This document shows, in pieces, positions 1 to 8,674 of a stretch of DNA of 29,378 nucleotides. The DNA is from Gammaproteobacteria bacterium UBA2168 (GTDB taxonomy: Bacteria; Pseudomonadota; Gammaproteobacteria; Pseudomonadales; Azotimanducaceae), in assembly GCA_002327525.1 (NCBI GenBank), contig DCWG01000088.1:1-29378 (forward strand), read 5' to 3'. The first letter of the stretch is position 1, and each line of letters starts with the position of its first letter. The translations under genes were made by a program, and so were the position numbers. The notes beneath the pieces are model-generated. The model worked only from the letters and a program-made list of their open reading frames with translations. It searched no databases and was not told the origin of the DNA.

Positions 1-1
1 C

Positions 2-34
2 AAGAAGCGGGCAGCAGCCAAGAAAAAGCGGTGA
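2..34 (+). CDS. 3' end of an unidentified gene with a Lys/Ala/Arg-rich C-terminus (partial)
   Basis: Only the last ten codons and a TGA stop are inside the window. They read KKRAAAKKKR, a strongly basic tail of the kind found on nucleic-acid-binding proteins. A GC-rich hairpin begins seven bases after the stop, which supports this frame as a genuine gene end. The other frames lack such a fit; one runs on through the hairpin to a stop at 49-51. The fragment is too short to name a family. Confidence 0.5.
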   Translation, partial: KKRAAAKKKR

Positions 35-40
35 TCACCC

Positions 41-61
41 GCCGCTCCTGATGGGAGCGGC
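41..61. terminator. Hairpin between two convergent genes
   Basis: GCCGCTCC at 41-48 pairs perfectly with GGAGCGGC at 54-61 around a 5-base loop. It lies between the stop of the upstream plus-strand gene (34) and the stop of moeA on the minus strand (115). The plus side is followed only by a weak T-rich stretch (acttctt), so termination strength is uncertain, but position and symmetry suit a bidirectional terminator. A second small inverted repeat, CGTCC-G-GGACG, lies at 88-98. Confidence 0.55.
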
Positions 62-114
62 ACTTCTTGGAGCTTGCGATGGCGGGGCGTCCGGGACGGG
101 CGCACCCGCAATCG

Positions 115-1332
115 CTACGGCGACAGGATGCCGGAAAAGGGCAGGATTTCTACTTGCTCGCCGTCCTCGACATCCCCAGTTTCCAGCGGTATCCGAATCA
201 GGCAGTTGGCGTTCGCAAAAGTAGCCAGCCGATGGGAACCCTGATTGCCGGTGCTGGCGACCCTGTTGATGCCATCTCGCACAGAGAAAGTGCCGCGCTG
301 ATATTCCTCACGGCCGGGACTATGCTTCAGCATCCCCTCGAGTGTGGCCATCATCCGTGGCTCGGACGGGCTGCGACAACCCGCAAGGCGCAGTAGCGCC
401 GGTCGCGCAATCAACAGATAAGTGACGATGGTGGACACCGGATTGCCCGGAAGTCCGAACAGCGCGCAATCACCGAGTTTGCCAAAGGCGACGGGCTTGC
501 CGGGCTTCAGTTTGAGACGCCAGAACTGAAGTGAGCCCAGTTGTTCGATGACGTCCTTGACGAAATCGGCATCACCGACAGAAACGCCGCCAGAGGTGAT
601 GAGTGCGTCGCTGGTTTCTGCGCTGCGTTCGATTAGTTGCCTGGTCTGATCGGAATCGTCGGGCAGGACTCCAACGTTTTTCACAGTGACCGGAAGTTGT
701 TTCAGCAGTTCGGCGATGGCCCAGCGATTGGAGTCGTAGATGTTCCCGTGGCGCAGATCGGTTCCTGGTTCCTGCAATTCGTCGCCCGTCGAGAACACGG
801 CTACCAGCGGGCGAGTGAAAACCTCCACTTCGGCGATACCGCAGGCTGCCAGCCAACCGACATCGAAGGCACTGATGACGTTTCCGCGGGAGATGAGCGT
901 GTGGCCGGCGGTAATATCGTTGCCGACAGGGCGAACGTTGGCGCCTCGCGTGTAGGGTTGGTCGACGGTGAGGGTGTTACCCGTGACGGTACAGTTTTCC
1001 TGGATGGCGACCGTGTCCGTTGCGGCGGGCATGGCGCCCCCAGTGGTAATTCGCACACTCTGGCCCGGACCAACGGATCCCTTGAACGGGTGTCCCGCGA
1101 GGCTGGATCCGACGATGTCGAATTGCATGCGGTTATCGGCGCCATCGAAGGCATAGCCATCCATTGCGGAATTGGGAAAGGGTGGCAGACTGACGGGGGC
1201 GGTGATATCGGTGGCTGCCACACGTCCACCGGCCTCATTCAGGGAGACAAGCTCGGCACCTTTCGGGCCGGGCATCTGCTCGAGGACGCGTTTCAATGCT
1301 TCGTTCAGTTCTAGCGGTTGGATAACATGCAC
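115..1332 (-). CDS. moeA: Molybdopterin molybdenumtransferase MoeA
   Basis: MoeA inserts molybdate into adenylylated molybdopterin to complete the molybdenum cofactor in the cytosol. The 405-residue length fits the family. Visible signatures are PPFPNSAMDGYA near residues 50-61 (its Asp58 aligns with the essential Asp59 of E. coli), SGGVSVGDADFVK around 245-258, LKLKPGKPVAFG around 275, and FGLPGNPVS shortly after. The start is GTG; an in-frame TAG lies immediately upstream, so the protein cannot be longer. LELNEALKRVLEQM aligns with the E. coli N-terminus. No clear Shine-Dalgarno is seen. No other molybdenum cofactor gene is in the window. The start codon is 2 bp from that of the divergent tsaB. 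Confidence 0.96.
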   Translation of the reverse strand: MHVIQPLELNEALKRVLEQMPGPKGAELVSLNEAGGRVAATDITAPVSLPPFPNSAMDGYAFDGADNRMQFDIVGSSLAGHPFKGSVGPGQSVRITTGGAMPAATDTVAIQENCTVTGNTLTVDQPYTRGANVRPVGNDITAGHTLISRGNVISAFDVGWLAACGIAEVEVFTRPLVAVFSTGDELQEPGTDLRHGNIYDSNRWAIAELLKQLPVTVKNVGVLPDDSDQTRQLIERSAETSDALITSGGVSVGDADFVKDVIEQLGSLQFWRLKLKPGKPVAFGKLGDCALFGLPGNPVSTIVTYLLIARPALLRLAGCRSPSEPRMMATLEGMLKHSPGREEYQRGTFSVRDGINRVASTGNQGSHRLATFANANCLIRIPLETGDVEDGEQVEILPFSGILSP

Positions 1333-1334
1333 CT

Positions 1335-2018
1335 ATGAGTCTGATTTTGGGAATCGAAACCTCGCAATCGCTGTGCTCAGCGGCGCGGTGTTCGGATGGC
1401 GTCATCGTCGCCGAAGACACCCATCCCTTGCAACGCCTGCACAACGAACACGTACTCACATCCGTGGACGAGGTGATGAGTGGCGTTCAGCCCGAAACAC
1501 TGGATGCCGTCGGATTCGGTTGCGGTCCCGGATCCTTCACCGGAGTGCGAATTGCAGCCTCGGTTGCACAGGCGATCGCGTATGGTGCCGAGGCGTGTAT
1601 CCTGCCGGTATCGAGTACGCGTCTGCTCGCCGAGGCTACATGGCAACGAGGCGAATCCGGCGGTGTTGTGACGGTCATTCCGTCGCGGCGGGATGCATAT
1701 TACGTGGCCGCCTTCGTGTGCGAGGCAGATGAATCCAGGGTGCGAATTCTAGATGATGTACTCTGGGAGGGAGTCGAACCGTGGCGGCGACTACAGGCGT
1801 CGTTGCCCAGCGGAAGTTGGCTGCTGGCCGGTGTGGCGCCCCCCTGGATCGATGACATAGACCCGTGTGTGGAGGTGCTGGATGGTGTCCAAGTCACGGG
1901 CGCGCACGTGGCGCGGATGGCGGCACTGCAGTTCGAAAACGGCAAAGGACTCGACCCCGCCGACGGGCTGCCCGTGTACGTGACAGGGGATTCACCCTGG
2001 CGGCCAAGCGGTGAGTGA
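1335..2018 (+). CDS. tsaB: tRNA N6-threonylcarbamoyladenosine biosynthesis protein TsaB
   Basis: TsaB is the non-catalytic partner of TsaD in the TsaBDE complex that makes t6A37 on ANN-decoding tRNAs. The 227-residue product starts with the ASKHA-type strand LILGIETSQSLCSAA and has the family motif GFGCGPGSFTGVRIA near residues 60-75. The order LHNEHVLTSVDEVM then CGPGSFTG is typical. The ATG gives the same N-terminus as E. coli TsaB. It overlaps rsmJ by 8 bp, so the two are likely co-transcribed. The upstream gene is moeA on the other strand, only 2 bp from start to start, so any promoter must lie inside moeA. A good ribosome binding site is not evident. Confidence 0.95.
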   Translation: MSLILGIETSQSLCSAARCSDGVIVAEDTHPLQRLHNEHVLTSVDEVMSGVQPETLDAVGFGCGPGSFTGVRIAASVAQAIAYGAEACILPVSSTRLLAEATWQRGESGGVVTVIPSRRDAYYVAAFVCEADESRVRILDDVLWEGVEPWRRLQASLPSGSWLLAGVAPPWIDDIDPCVEVLDGVQVTGAHVARMAALQFENGKGLDPADGLPVYVTGDSPWRPSGE

Positions 2019-2727
2019 CGCCCGCATACGCCTGTATTACAACGATGACGTCGACATCGATATCACATGTTACGCACCCTGGTTCGATGTCATGCCTGCC
2101 TCGGAAAGCAGCGCAGAGAAGGCGTTCTACCTGCGATTATCCAGGGGCGGGCTCACGCTGCATCGTGGTGACGATCGACGCGGAATCGGTGTGACGCCTT
2201 CTGAAATCAAGCGGCGGGCGGTACGCGGCTCCACCCTGGCGCGCGCGGTAGGCGTCAGGAGCACACCGGTGGTGCTCGATGTCATGGCGGGTCTTGGTCG
2301 TGACGGGCTCGCGCTCGCGCACATGGGCTGTCGGGTTACGCTGGTCGAGCGCGTCCCCGCGCTCTGGGCACTGCTGAAGAACCTCACCGCGCGCCTTGGA
2401 AGCGACTGCGATGTCCGGCTCGATGACGGCTGGAAGGTGGTCGGGCGCGCCAGCGCGGATGTGATCTATCTGGATCCTATGTATCCGGTGCGTGGGAAAC
2501 GCGCCCTGCCCGGTAAGGAGTTGCAGTACTTGCGCGCGCTTGCTGCGCCTTCCGGGCACGGGGTGGCTGAATGGGTAGAGCACGCACGCAGACATGCGCG
2601 GCAAAGGGTGGTGTTGAAGCGCCGCGCCGCTGATGCGGTGGTCACGGAACCCGATTGGCAGATTCGTGGCCGTCAGGTGCGTTATGACATTTACCGCGCA
2701 GGGGGTGGTGCATTCAACGGCGCATGA
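2011..2727 (+). CDS. rsmJ: 16S rRNA (guanine-1516-N2)-methyltransferase RsmJ
   Basis: RsmJ uses S-adenosylmethionine to methylate N2 of G1516 in 16S rRNA. The 238-residue protein has the SAM-binding stretch VVLDVMAGLGRDGLALA (about residues 87-103), an acidic end to the following strand (LVERVP), and the family signature YLDPMYPVRGKRALPGKELQ, where DPMYP is the catalytic-type motif. The start is GTG at 2011, inside the last codons of tsaB; this 8-bp overlap suggests translational coupling. Its 3' end overlaps the 3' end of convergent plsB by 14 bp. Pairing with tsaB makes a small RNA-modification unit. Confidence 0.94.
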   Translation: MSDARIRLYYNDDVDIDITCYAPWFDVMPASESSAEKAFYLRLSRGGLTLHRGDDRRGIGVTPSEIKRRAVRGSTLARAVGVRSTPVVLDVMAGLGRDGLALAHMGCRVTLVERVPALWALLKNLTARLGSDCDVRLDDGWKVVGRASADVIYLDPMYPVRGKRALPGKELQYLRALAAPSGHGVAEWVEHARRHARQRVVLKRRAADAVVTEPDWQIRGRQVRYDIYRAGGGAFNGA

Positions 2728-5050
2728 TCGCGTAGCGCAACTCCGGGTCGATAATACGCCCTGCCGCTCTGACGACATCGTGCACGATGGGTGCATGCGA
2801 TAGTGTGCCGTCATCACGCTCGTACAGGGTGCCATCACCGATGAGTTGATCCACGAAGTTGTTGAACAAGCGACGATCGAAGAATTCGGGTGCATTGATC
2901 CCATAGAAGCGCGCCATCTTGTGCGCGACGGTTTGACTCTGGTCCTGTAGCTCCTGCCGGGTGAGCGCGGCGTCTGAGGCCAGCAGGCTGACGACGATGT
3001 AAAGGCGCTCCAGCGTGGGCATCACCACGTTGGCGAGCAAATATAGTTGATAGTGCGCCTGAGATGACACGGGAGGTGTCTGGACTGCTTGCGCTGCTAT
3101 TTCGATGAGGGCGTGGTCTTCGAGTAGTTTCAGCCAGCGCTCGGTGTCCTGCGGGTCGAAGGTGGTATGCAGCTCGGACGCCATGTACGGGAACACGATG
3201 GATACCATACGCTCAAGTGAGGCCACCGCTAGTGGGCGGGAACGGGATACCAGCAGACAAGCGATGAGTGACGGCAGGGCCAGCACGTGCGCCACGTTGT
3301 TGCGATACCAGGTCATCAGCACCGCAGAGAAGGGATCGAGTGTGAGAACATCGCCGAATGACTCGTGCTCGCGCGTGAGCATGCCCTTGTCCAATACGTA
3401 CTCAACGACCGCCTCCGCGTCGAGGTCACACACATCCACGCCTGCGGCGGCACCGAGTCCGATGAGGCTTTGGTAGGTGCGGATCTGTGAGGTCAGTGCG
3501 TGCTCCTCGATCGCGAGCCTGGGAGTGCCCAACAGCACCAGCGCCACCAGATTAATGGGATTGACCGAAGCGCTTGCATTGATCCGCTGCAGTACCTCGT
3601 TTCCGAGGTGGCTGACGTTTGTCTCCCCGCGCGCGCGCCATGCCTCGAGATCGATGGGCTCCGCGAAATTGACCTTCACACGTCCGAAATTCTGACGAAC
3701 GAGCCTCAGGCCCCGAAACACGTCACCTATACTCTCACCCTTCTTCTCACCACCGCGCAACTCATCGAGATAGCTGCCCGCTTCGATGAGTTTTTCGTGC
3801 CCCAGATAGACCGGTACGAAGGCGATGGGCCGCGGCAATCCCCTGGCACTGTGTTGCAGGGTCATCTTCAGGAGGCCGGTGCGTGCCGGAAGCAGGCGTC
3901 CCGTGCGGGTGCGCCCACCTTCCAGGAAGAACTCCACGCTGTGCCCACGCCGGTACACCTGATAAAGGTACTCGGCGAATACGGCAGCGTACAACGGGTC
4001 GTCGCGAAACGAACGGTGCATGAAAAAAGCACCCCCGCGCCGGAGTATCGGACCCAGCACGGGAAGATTGAGATTGTCGCCCGCGGCGATGTGCGGAATC
4101 ATCAGCCCGTTGTGGAACAACAGATAGGACAGCAGCAGATAGTCCACGTGGCTGCGGTGGCTCGGTACGTACACCAGTGTGTGCGTCTGTGCGATGCGCC
4201 GAACCTGGTCGAAACCGCTTACGTCCACGCCATCGTAGATGTGGTTCCAGAACCAGGTCAGCAGACTCTCAAGAACACGGATGGTGGGATAGGACATGTG
4301 GCTTGCGATAGTGAGCGCGGCCTTCCTCGCACTCTTGTTGAGCTTTGTGCGCTCGGCAGGTTCGGCGGCGGTAATGATGTCCTGTACCGCCCGGCTCGCG
4401 ACGACCTGGTCTACCAGGGTTCTGCGGTGTGAGTAATCCGGACCGAGCCGGGCGACCTTCTGGTTTCTGAACTGCACGCGCAACAGGCGTGCGGCTTTGC
4501 GGATGCGCCGGTTGGCGTAGGTAGCGGCAAGCGACGCCAGCGGCAGGGATTCGCCGAAGTGCACCACGATGTGTCTGCGCGACAGCAACAGATTGAGAAA
4601 GCGTTTCAGCCGCGACGTGGCGGCCCAGTCCTCTGACAACAACGTGCGGGTGAGCGTGTGGTCGCGATGCCGCGATCGCCCCCAGAAGATCTGAACCGGC
4701 TGGAGTACGCTGGTGCTGTCAGCGAGCTGCGGGTCGTCCAGCAAACGCACGAGGCGGTCCGAGTAGGTGATCATGGTGTTGCGGCGCATGAAGCCGGTCG
4801 GTCGATTCAGAAAAACGAAGCGGCGCGCCTCGTGCCTATCGCCGGACTTGAGCGCGCCCAGGGGCGCGGGCAGGTCGTTGGATTGCGCGATCAGATCCAG
4901 CACGATGAGATCGCTCACCGCGCGCAGAGGCAACACGTAAACGCAGTTCGGGGCGATGTCCGCCGCCGGGGTGCCGGCGCATGTGGGTCTGGCCAGCCAG
5001 CGGACGAAGGCGCGGCTAAGCCGGTAGCCGATCAGGCGCAGACGCCACAA
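2714..5050 (-). CDS. plsB: Glycerol-3-phosphate 1-O-acyltransferase PlsB
   Basis: PlsB acylates sn-glycerol-3-phosphate at the inner membrane, the committed step to lysophosphatidic acid. At 778 residues it is slightly shorter than E. coli PlsB (807). The acyltransferase block is clear: the HX4D motif in PSHRSHVDYLLL (His298, Asp303), GAFFMHRSF, FLEGGRTRTGRLL, and a further motif at PIAFVPVYLG. The C-terminal GINAPEFFDRRLFNNFV is also conserved. The start is TTG, with AGGA 11 bases upstream, and the N-terminus MWRLRLIGYRLSRAFV aligns with E. coli. It follows gspD by 23 bp and is probably the last gene of a long minus-strand operon. A sigma-E promoter like that of enterobacterial plsB was not recognised. 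Confidence 0.95.
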   Translation of the reverse strand: MWRLRLIGYRLSRAFVRWLARPTCAGTPAADIAPNCVYVLPLRAVSDLIVLDLIAQSNDLPAPLGALKSGDRHEARRFVFLNRPTGFMRRNTMITYSDRLVRLLDDPQLADSTSVLQPVQIFWGRSRHRDHTLTRTLLSEDWAATSRLKRFLNLLLSRRHIVVHFGESLPLASLAATYANRRIRKAARLLRVQFRNQKVARLGPDYSHRRTLVDQVVASRAVQDIITAAEPAERTKLNKSARKAALTIASHMSYPTIRVLESLLTWFWNHIYDGVDVSGFDQVRRIAQTHTLVYVPSHRSHVDYLLLSYLLFHNGLMIPHIAAGDNLNLPVLGPILRRGGAFFMHRSFRDDPLYAAVFAEYLYQVYRRGHSVEFFLEGGRTRTGRLLPARTGLLKMTLQHSARGLPRPIAFVPVYLGHEKLIEAGSYLDELRGGEKKGESIGDVFRGLRLVRQNFGRVKVNFAEPIDLEAWRARGETNVSHLGNEVLQRINASASVNPINLVALVLLGTPRLAIEEHALTSQIRTYQSLIGLGAAAGVDVCDLDAEAVVEYVLDKGMLTREHESFGDVLTLDPFSAVLMTWYRNNVAHVLALPSLIACLLVSRSRPLAVASLERMVSIVFPYMASELHTTFDPQDTERWLKLLEDHALIEIAAQAVQTPPVSSQAHYQLYLLANVVMPTLERLYIVVSLLASDAALTRQELQDQSQTVAHKMARFYGINAPEFFDRRLFNNFVDQLIGDGTLYERDDGTLSHAPIVHDVVRAAGRIIDPELRYAIMRR

Positions 5051-5073
5051 TGGAGTGCTGGTCCTGGTTGGTG

Positions 5074-6990
5074 CTAACGCTTGCCGCGAAACAGTTCATC
5101 GAGCTCATCGTTCATTTGTTCAGAGGTAATTTCGACTTCCCAGATGTCCTGATACTTGCGATGCGTGACGCGGTTGTTGTCTTCCTGGTTCTTGATGACC
5201 GTCGGTCGCAGGAAGATCAGCAGGTTGTTCTTGGTTCGTGTTTCGGACGTGGAACGGAACAGGGCGCCGAGCACGGGAATATCACCCAGCAACGGGACTT
5301 TGCGGCGGCTTTCGCTGATGTCGTCTCGGATCAGGCCGCCCAGCACGATGATCTGACGGTCTTCTGCGAGTACCGTCGTTTCGATCTCGCGTTTTGAGGT
5401 AACGACGTCGGCAAAAGCGCTGTCGCCCACGGCGGTCTCGACGATATTGGTGATGTTCTGTGCCACTTCAAGCCGCACGGAAGTACCGTCGTGCACGTGC
5501 GGCGTCACGGTCAACTGCAGACCGACGTCCTCGCGCTGCACGGTGGTGAATGGATTGCTCGTGCCATCTCCTGTTGTGGTGAAGGATCCCGTTCTGAATG
5601 GTACTTCCTGACCCACGACGATTTTCGCCTCCTGGTTGTCCAGAGTCAGGATACTGGGTGTGGAGAGCAGGTTGGCATGGGAGTTTGTCGCCAGCGCGGT
5701 AACCAGGGCGCCGAACGATATCCCGTCGGCGTCCAGTTTGGCCGCCGCGATGGTGGGTTGGCTGATGCTCGAAAGCCCTGTGAGGACGTTCTCGTCTATG
5801 GTGGCGCCCGCGTCGGGTATGAGGCCCGACAGCAGGGAGTTTAAAACGCCGTTCAGGCTTGTGGTAACCAGCGGCACAGTTTGGCCACGGGTGTCGACGG
5901 CGGCCATCTCGATGCCAATCGCCTCGGTATCGGTGATCGATACCTCGACGACGGCCGCTTCGATGAGTACCTGGGTGCGGCGTACGTCCAGGGCATCGAG
6001 TATCTGCATCAGTTCGGCCATGGTGCCGGGATCGGCGCGCACCACGATGGCGTTCAGAGATTCGTCTGCACGGATGGTGGTTGCTTCGACCGTGCCTTCC
6101 TCGTTGCTCATGCCGCGTTCGCTGATCATGCCGCTGAGGATTTCGGCGATAGCCGTGGCGTCCGCGTATTTCAGATATATCACCTGTACCGCGCCCGTGG
6201 TGGTGGTGGGCTGGTCCAGTTGTTCTATCAGCTTCAGCACCTCGGCGATGGGCTTCGGTTTGCCGCGCAGCACCAGTGAGTTGTTGCGCTCGTTGGCGAT
6301 GATCTGAATGCGCTGTGGTCCCTTGCTGTTGCGGCCGATCTGCTCGGGTGCGACCTTCTCCAGCATGGCGACGACGTTGCCGACCCAGGCGTCCTCGAGC
6401 GGCACCACGACCACCTCGCTTTCATCGGCGACATCGATCTGCTCGATGATCGTGCGAAGTCTGCGGATGTTATCGGCATGGTCACTAATGATGACGATAT
6501 TGGGTTCCGCGACAGCGGCGATGTGCCCGTACTGGGGAATGAGGGGTCGCAGGATCTTGACCAGTTCCGCCGATTCGACGTTCTGCGCGGCGATCACCCT
6601 AGTGACGAGTTCTTCGGCCGCTATCATGCCGAGCTCGCCCTCCACACCAGGTGTTTGCTTACCGGTTGCGGTCTGCTGAATGCGGACGACGTCACCGGAC
6701 GGCACCGCGGTGAAATTGTGAGCCCGCAGTACCGACAGGAACAGTGCATAGATCGCTTGCGCATTCATACTCTCACTGGAGATGACGGTCACATTGCCCT
6801 TCAGACGAGGGTCCACGACGAAGGTGCGCCCGGTGATTGCCGCGACCTGGGCGACGAATTCGTGAATGTCCGCGTTCTTGATGTTGATCTTCCAGGTCTG
6901 TTCCTGGGCGAACGCATGGGGTGCGATGAGTGTAGTGGCTGCCGAAACAGCCAGCACCGCGACGACGATCCATTTTCGCACTACTTGCAT
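5074..6990 (-). CDS. gspD: Type II secretion system secretin GspD
   Basis: GspD forms the outer-membrane channel of the type II secretion system. The 638-residue protein has a signal peptide ending near AFA-QE (residues 26-30), an N0 domain (about 32-105, with INIKNADIHEFV), repeated secretin N1-N3 modules (about 110-390, including VVPLEDAWVGNVVAML and QVIYLKYADATAIAEIL), and a C-terminal secretin domain with VPLLGDIPVLGALFRS. A short tail of some 40 residues follows and could be the S domain that a pilotin recognises. It starts 5 bp after gspC and is followed 23 bp later by plsB. No GspE-M genes are present in the window. Confidence 0.96.
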   Translation of the reverse strand: MQVVRKWIVVAVLAVSAATTLIAPHAFAQEQTWKINIKNADIHEFVAQVAAITGRTFVVDPRLKGNVTVISSESMNAQAIYALFLSVLRAHNFTAVPSGDVVRIQQTATGKQTPGVEGELGMIAAEELVTRVIAAQNVESAELVKILRPLIPQYGHIAAVAEPNIVIISDHADNIRRLRTIIEQIDVADESEVVVVPLEDAWVGNVVAMLEKVAPEQIGRNSKGPQRIQIIANERNNSLVLRGKPKPIAEVLKLIEQLDQPTTTTGAVQVIYLKYADATAIAEILSGMISERGMSNEEGTVEATTIRADESLNAIVVRADPGTMAELMQILDALDVRRTQVLIEAAVVEVSITDTEAIGIEMAAVDTRGQTVPLVTTSLNGVLNSLLSGLIPDAGATIDENVLTGLSSISQPTIAAAKLDADGISFGALVTALATNSHANLLSTPSILTLDNQEAKIVVGQEVPFRTGSFTTTGDGTSNPFTTVQREDVGLQLTVTPHVHDGTSVRLEVAQNITNIVETAVGDSAFADVVTSKREIETTVLAEDRQIIVLGGLIRDDISESRRKVPLLGDIPVLGALFRSTSETRTKNNLLIFLRPTVIKNQEDNNRVTHRKYQDIWEVEITSEQMNDELDELFRGKR

Positions 6991-6995
6991 AACGA

Positions 6996-7868
6996 CTACT
7001 TCAGTGACGCCGTGACGAAAAATCGACGGCTGCCGCGTTGTACTTCCAGACGTGCCGACCCGCGGACCAGCAGAGTGTCCAATTGTTGTCGATCTTGTCC
7101 GACATCCCCCACCGGGCGCCCGTTCACGGACAGAATGACATCCCCGGTTTGCAGGCCAGTTTGGCGCAGGTAGGGGTTCTCGGCAAGGTTGTCCAGCCGG
7201 TAGCCGGTGGCGCCATCATCACTAACGCGTCGAATACCGAGTTCAGCCAGGGTACCATCGGGGTCGTCGCGCAGGCGTTTGCGATAAGTTTCGACAAATT
7301 GCAGTGGTGTTTTGTGCGAATATGCGGTTGGTTGCGCATTTTGCCTGACGACCAGGGGGCTATTGCTGTTGTTGCCGGGGTCTTGACTGAAGGTGGCGCG
7401 AGTTTCAGGAAAGGTCAGTGTTTCCAGTACTCCCCCACGTCGGAGCACGACGTGTTGGGTGTGGACGGCGTGCAATGTGGCGTTGCCGGGAACCTGGTCA
7501 CCGACGCTGTACAGAAGGCCTGATTTGCCTTTCTGCGCGATGATCGCCGCACCTTCGTCAGGATGGTTTGCCTGGAAAACACCCTTCAACTCCAGCGGCA
7601 GCCGGGTTTCCTGGGTTGGCTTGCGTTCTACCTCGGCGACGCGGGCCTGCGCACGGCCGAAGAGATCCGCACTGAGAATCTGATTCAGGTTGACCGTAAT
7701 GTCGTTCTCGGAGGTGGATGCACCCCGCGTCGATTCCACGCTGTCCGTTGTGGAATCGGAAAGGAATGACAGCACCGTGGTGGCCAGTGTGTAGGCAATA
7801 CCGGCAATGACCAGCCAACGGACCGGTTCTGCCGCACGTGCTGCCAAGCCCGGTATTGCGAATGCCAT
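6996..7868 (-). CDS. gspC: Type II secretion system inner-membrane protein GspC
   Basis: GspC links the inner-membrane platform to the secretin GspD. The 290-residue product has a short cytoplasmic N-terminus, one membrane segment (about residues 15-36, WLVIAGIAYTLATTVLSFL), a homology region (about 90-160, with LPLELKGVFQ and GDQVPGNATLHAV), and a C-terminal PDZ-like domain (about 200-288, with LQTGDVILSVNGRPVGD). AGGA lies 9 bases upstream of the ATG. It precedes gspD by 5 bp, the usual C-D pairing. A 49-bp gap containing a perfect hairpin separates it from gspN. Confidence 0.93.
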   Translation of the reverse strand: MAFAIPGLAARAAEPVRWLVIAGIAYTLATTVLSFLSDSTTDSVESTRGASTSENDITVNLNQILSADLFGRAQARVAEVERKPTQETRLPLELKGVFQANHPDEGAAIIAQKGKSGLLYSVGDQVPGNATLHAVHTQHVVLRRGGVLETLTFPETRATFSQDPGNNSNSPLVVRQNAQPTAYSHKTPLQFVETYRKRLRDDPDGTLAELGIRRVSDDGATGYRLDNLAENPYLRQTGLQTGDVILSVNGRPVGDVGQDRQQLDTLLVRGSARLEVQRGSRRFFVTASLK

Positions 7869-7887
7869 CTTTCTAATCCTGGATCCG

Positions 7888-7907
7888 TTTCACATTCCCT
7901 TGTGAAA
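7888..7907. promoter_or_regulatory. Perfect inverted repeat between gspN and gspC
   Basis: TTTCACA at 7888-7894 pairs with TGTGAAA at 7901-7907 around a 6-base loop. It occupies the only real gap (7869-7917) in the gspN-C-D cluster. In the direction of transcription no T-run follows, so it does not look like an intrinsic terminator. It could be an mRNA processing or stabilising hairpin, or an operator; the sequence does not decide. Confidence 0.4.
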
Positions 7908-7917
7908 GCATTTTAAC

Positions 7918-8670
7918 CTACTGATATGAAAAAATTTGCTCTTCTACCTGGAGGACAATGGCTTGGTCCGGATCGTTACCAGGCCACGGGCTATTTAACA
8001 TGTTCGTCAGTGCCTTTGTGACGCCAACCCTCACAAAACCGTCGTATCCGAGTGTTACCTCAATGAGAGGTGTTGCATGGTTCACATTTTTTCCGGAAAT
8101 CCGCCCGGCCGACCGAACCATCGCCACGGGACCGCCACTGCCTTTGGCGAGTTCAGCGGCCATCGGTTCTAGTACCGCGCGCCCGGGTCGGCCGGACAGG
8201 ACATATCGCACCTCGCCACCCGACCAGACGATAGATCCGCGTGCCGAGACGGGTTGCGTCCCATCGAAGCCGACCTCCACATCCCGCAGGTCTGCCTTGC
8301 CGCCGATCATGAGATCGTATGGCTCAAGTATCGGCGCAAGCCGCGCCATCGAGAGAGCCCCGGTGGCGTGTACGCGCGCATCTCGCAAGCCTCTAGCGAA
8401 TCGACCGCCTATATCCATGCCTTCACCTTCGAGGTGGTAGTCTACGGCAATGCGGGCGGGCAGTAATGCATCGGGTGCGAATGACCAGCTCAGGTTTCCA
8501 AGCCGCTCGCCTGCGACGACCAGGTGGGCCGTGCCATCGTACAGTGTTCCGCGGGGTGTGACGACGAGCAGTTCGCTGAAATCCCCCGTGAGATGCCGCA
8601 ACAGGCTGGCTGGGAGAAGGGCGATGAGCACCGCGAGGAACGCCAGCACACCGATGACGAGGTATCTCAT
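7918..8670 (-). CDS. gspN: Type II secretion system protein GspN
   Basis: GspN is an accessory type II secretion protein found only in some systems; its exact role is not settled. The 250-residue product has an N-terminal membrane anchor (about residues 3-25, LVIGVLAFLAVLIALLPASLL) and then a periplasmic domain with the family pattern GTLYDGTAHLVV, LSWSFAPDALLPARIAVDY and DVEVGFDGTQPVSARGSIVWSGG. The assignment rests on this pattern, size and position before gspC-gspD. It begins 4 bp after the dapE stop, so it is probably co-transcribed with the lysine genes. Its ribosome binding site is weak. Confidence 0.85.
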   Translation of the reverse strand: MRYLVIGVLAFLAVLIALLPASLLRHLTGDFSELLVVTPRGTLYDGTAHLVVAGERLGNLSWSFAPDALLPARIAVDYHLEGEGMDIGGRFARGLRDARVHATGALSMARLAPILEPYDLMIGGKADLRDVEVGFDGTQPVSARGSIVWSGGEVRYVLSGRPGRAVLEPMAAELAKGSGGPVAMVRSAGRISGKNVNHATPLIEVTLGYDGFVRVGVTKALTNMLNSPWPGNDPDQAIVLQVEEQIFSYQ

Positions 8671-8674
8671 GAGG

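Noticed and set aside
637..1314. 225-codon plus-strand frame opposite moeA
   Set aside because: It is antisense to conserved MoeA motifs and has no family resemblance.
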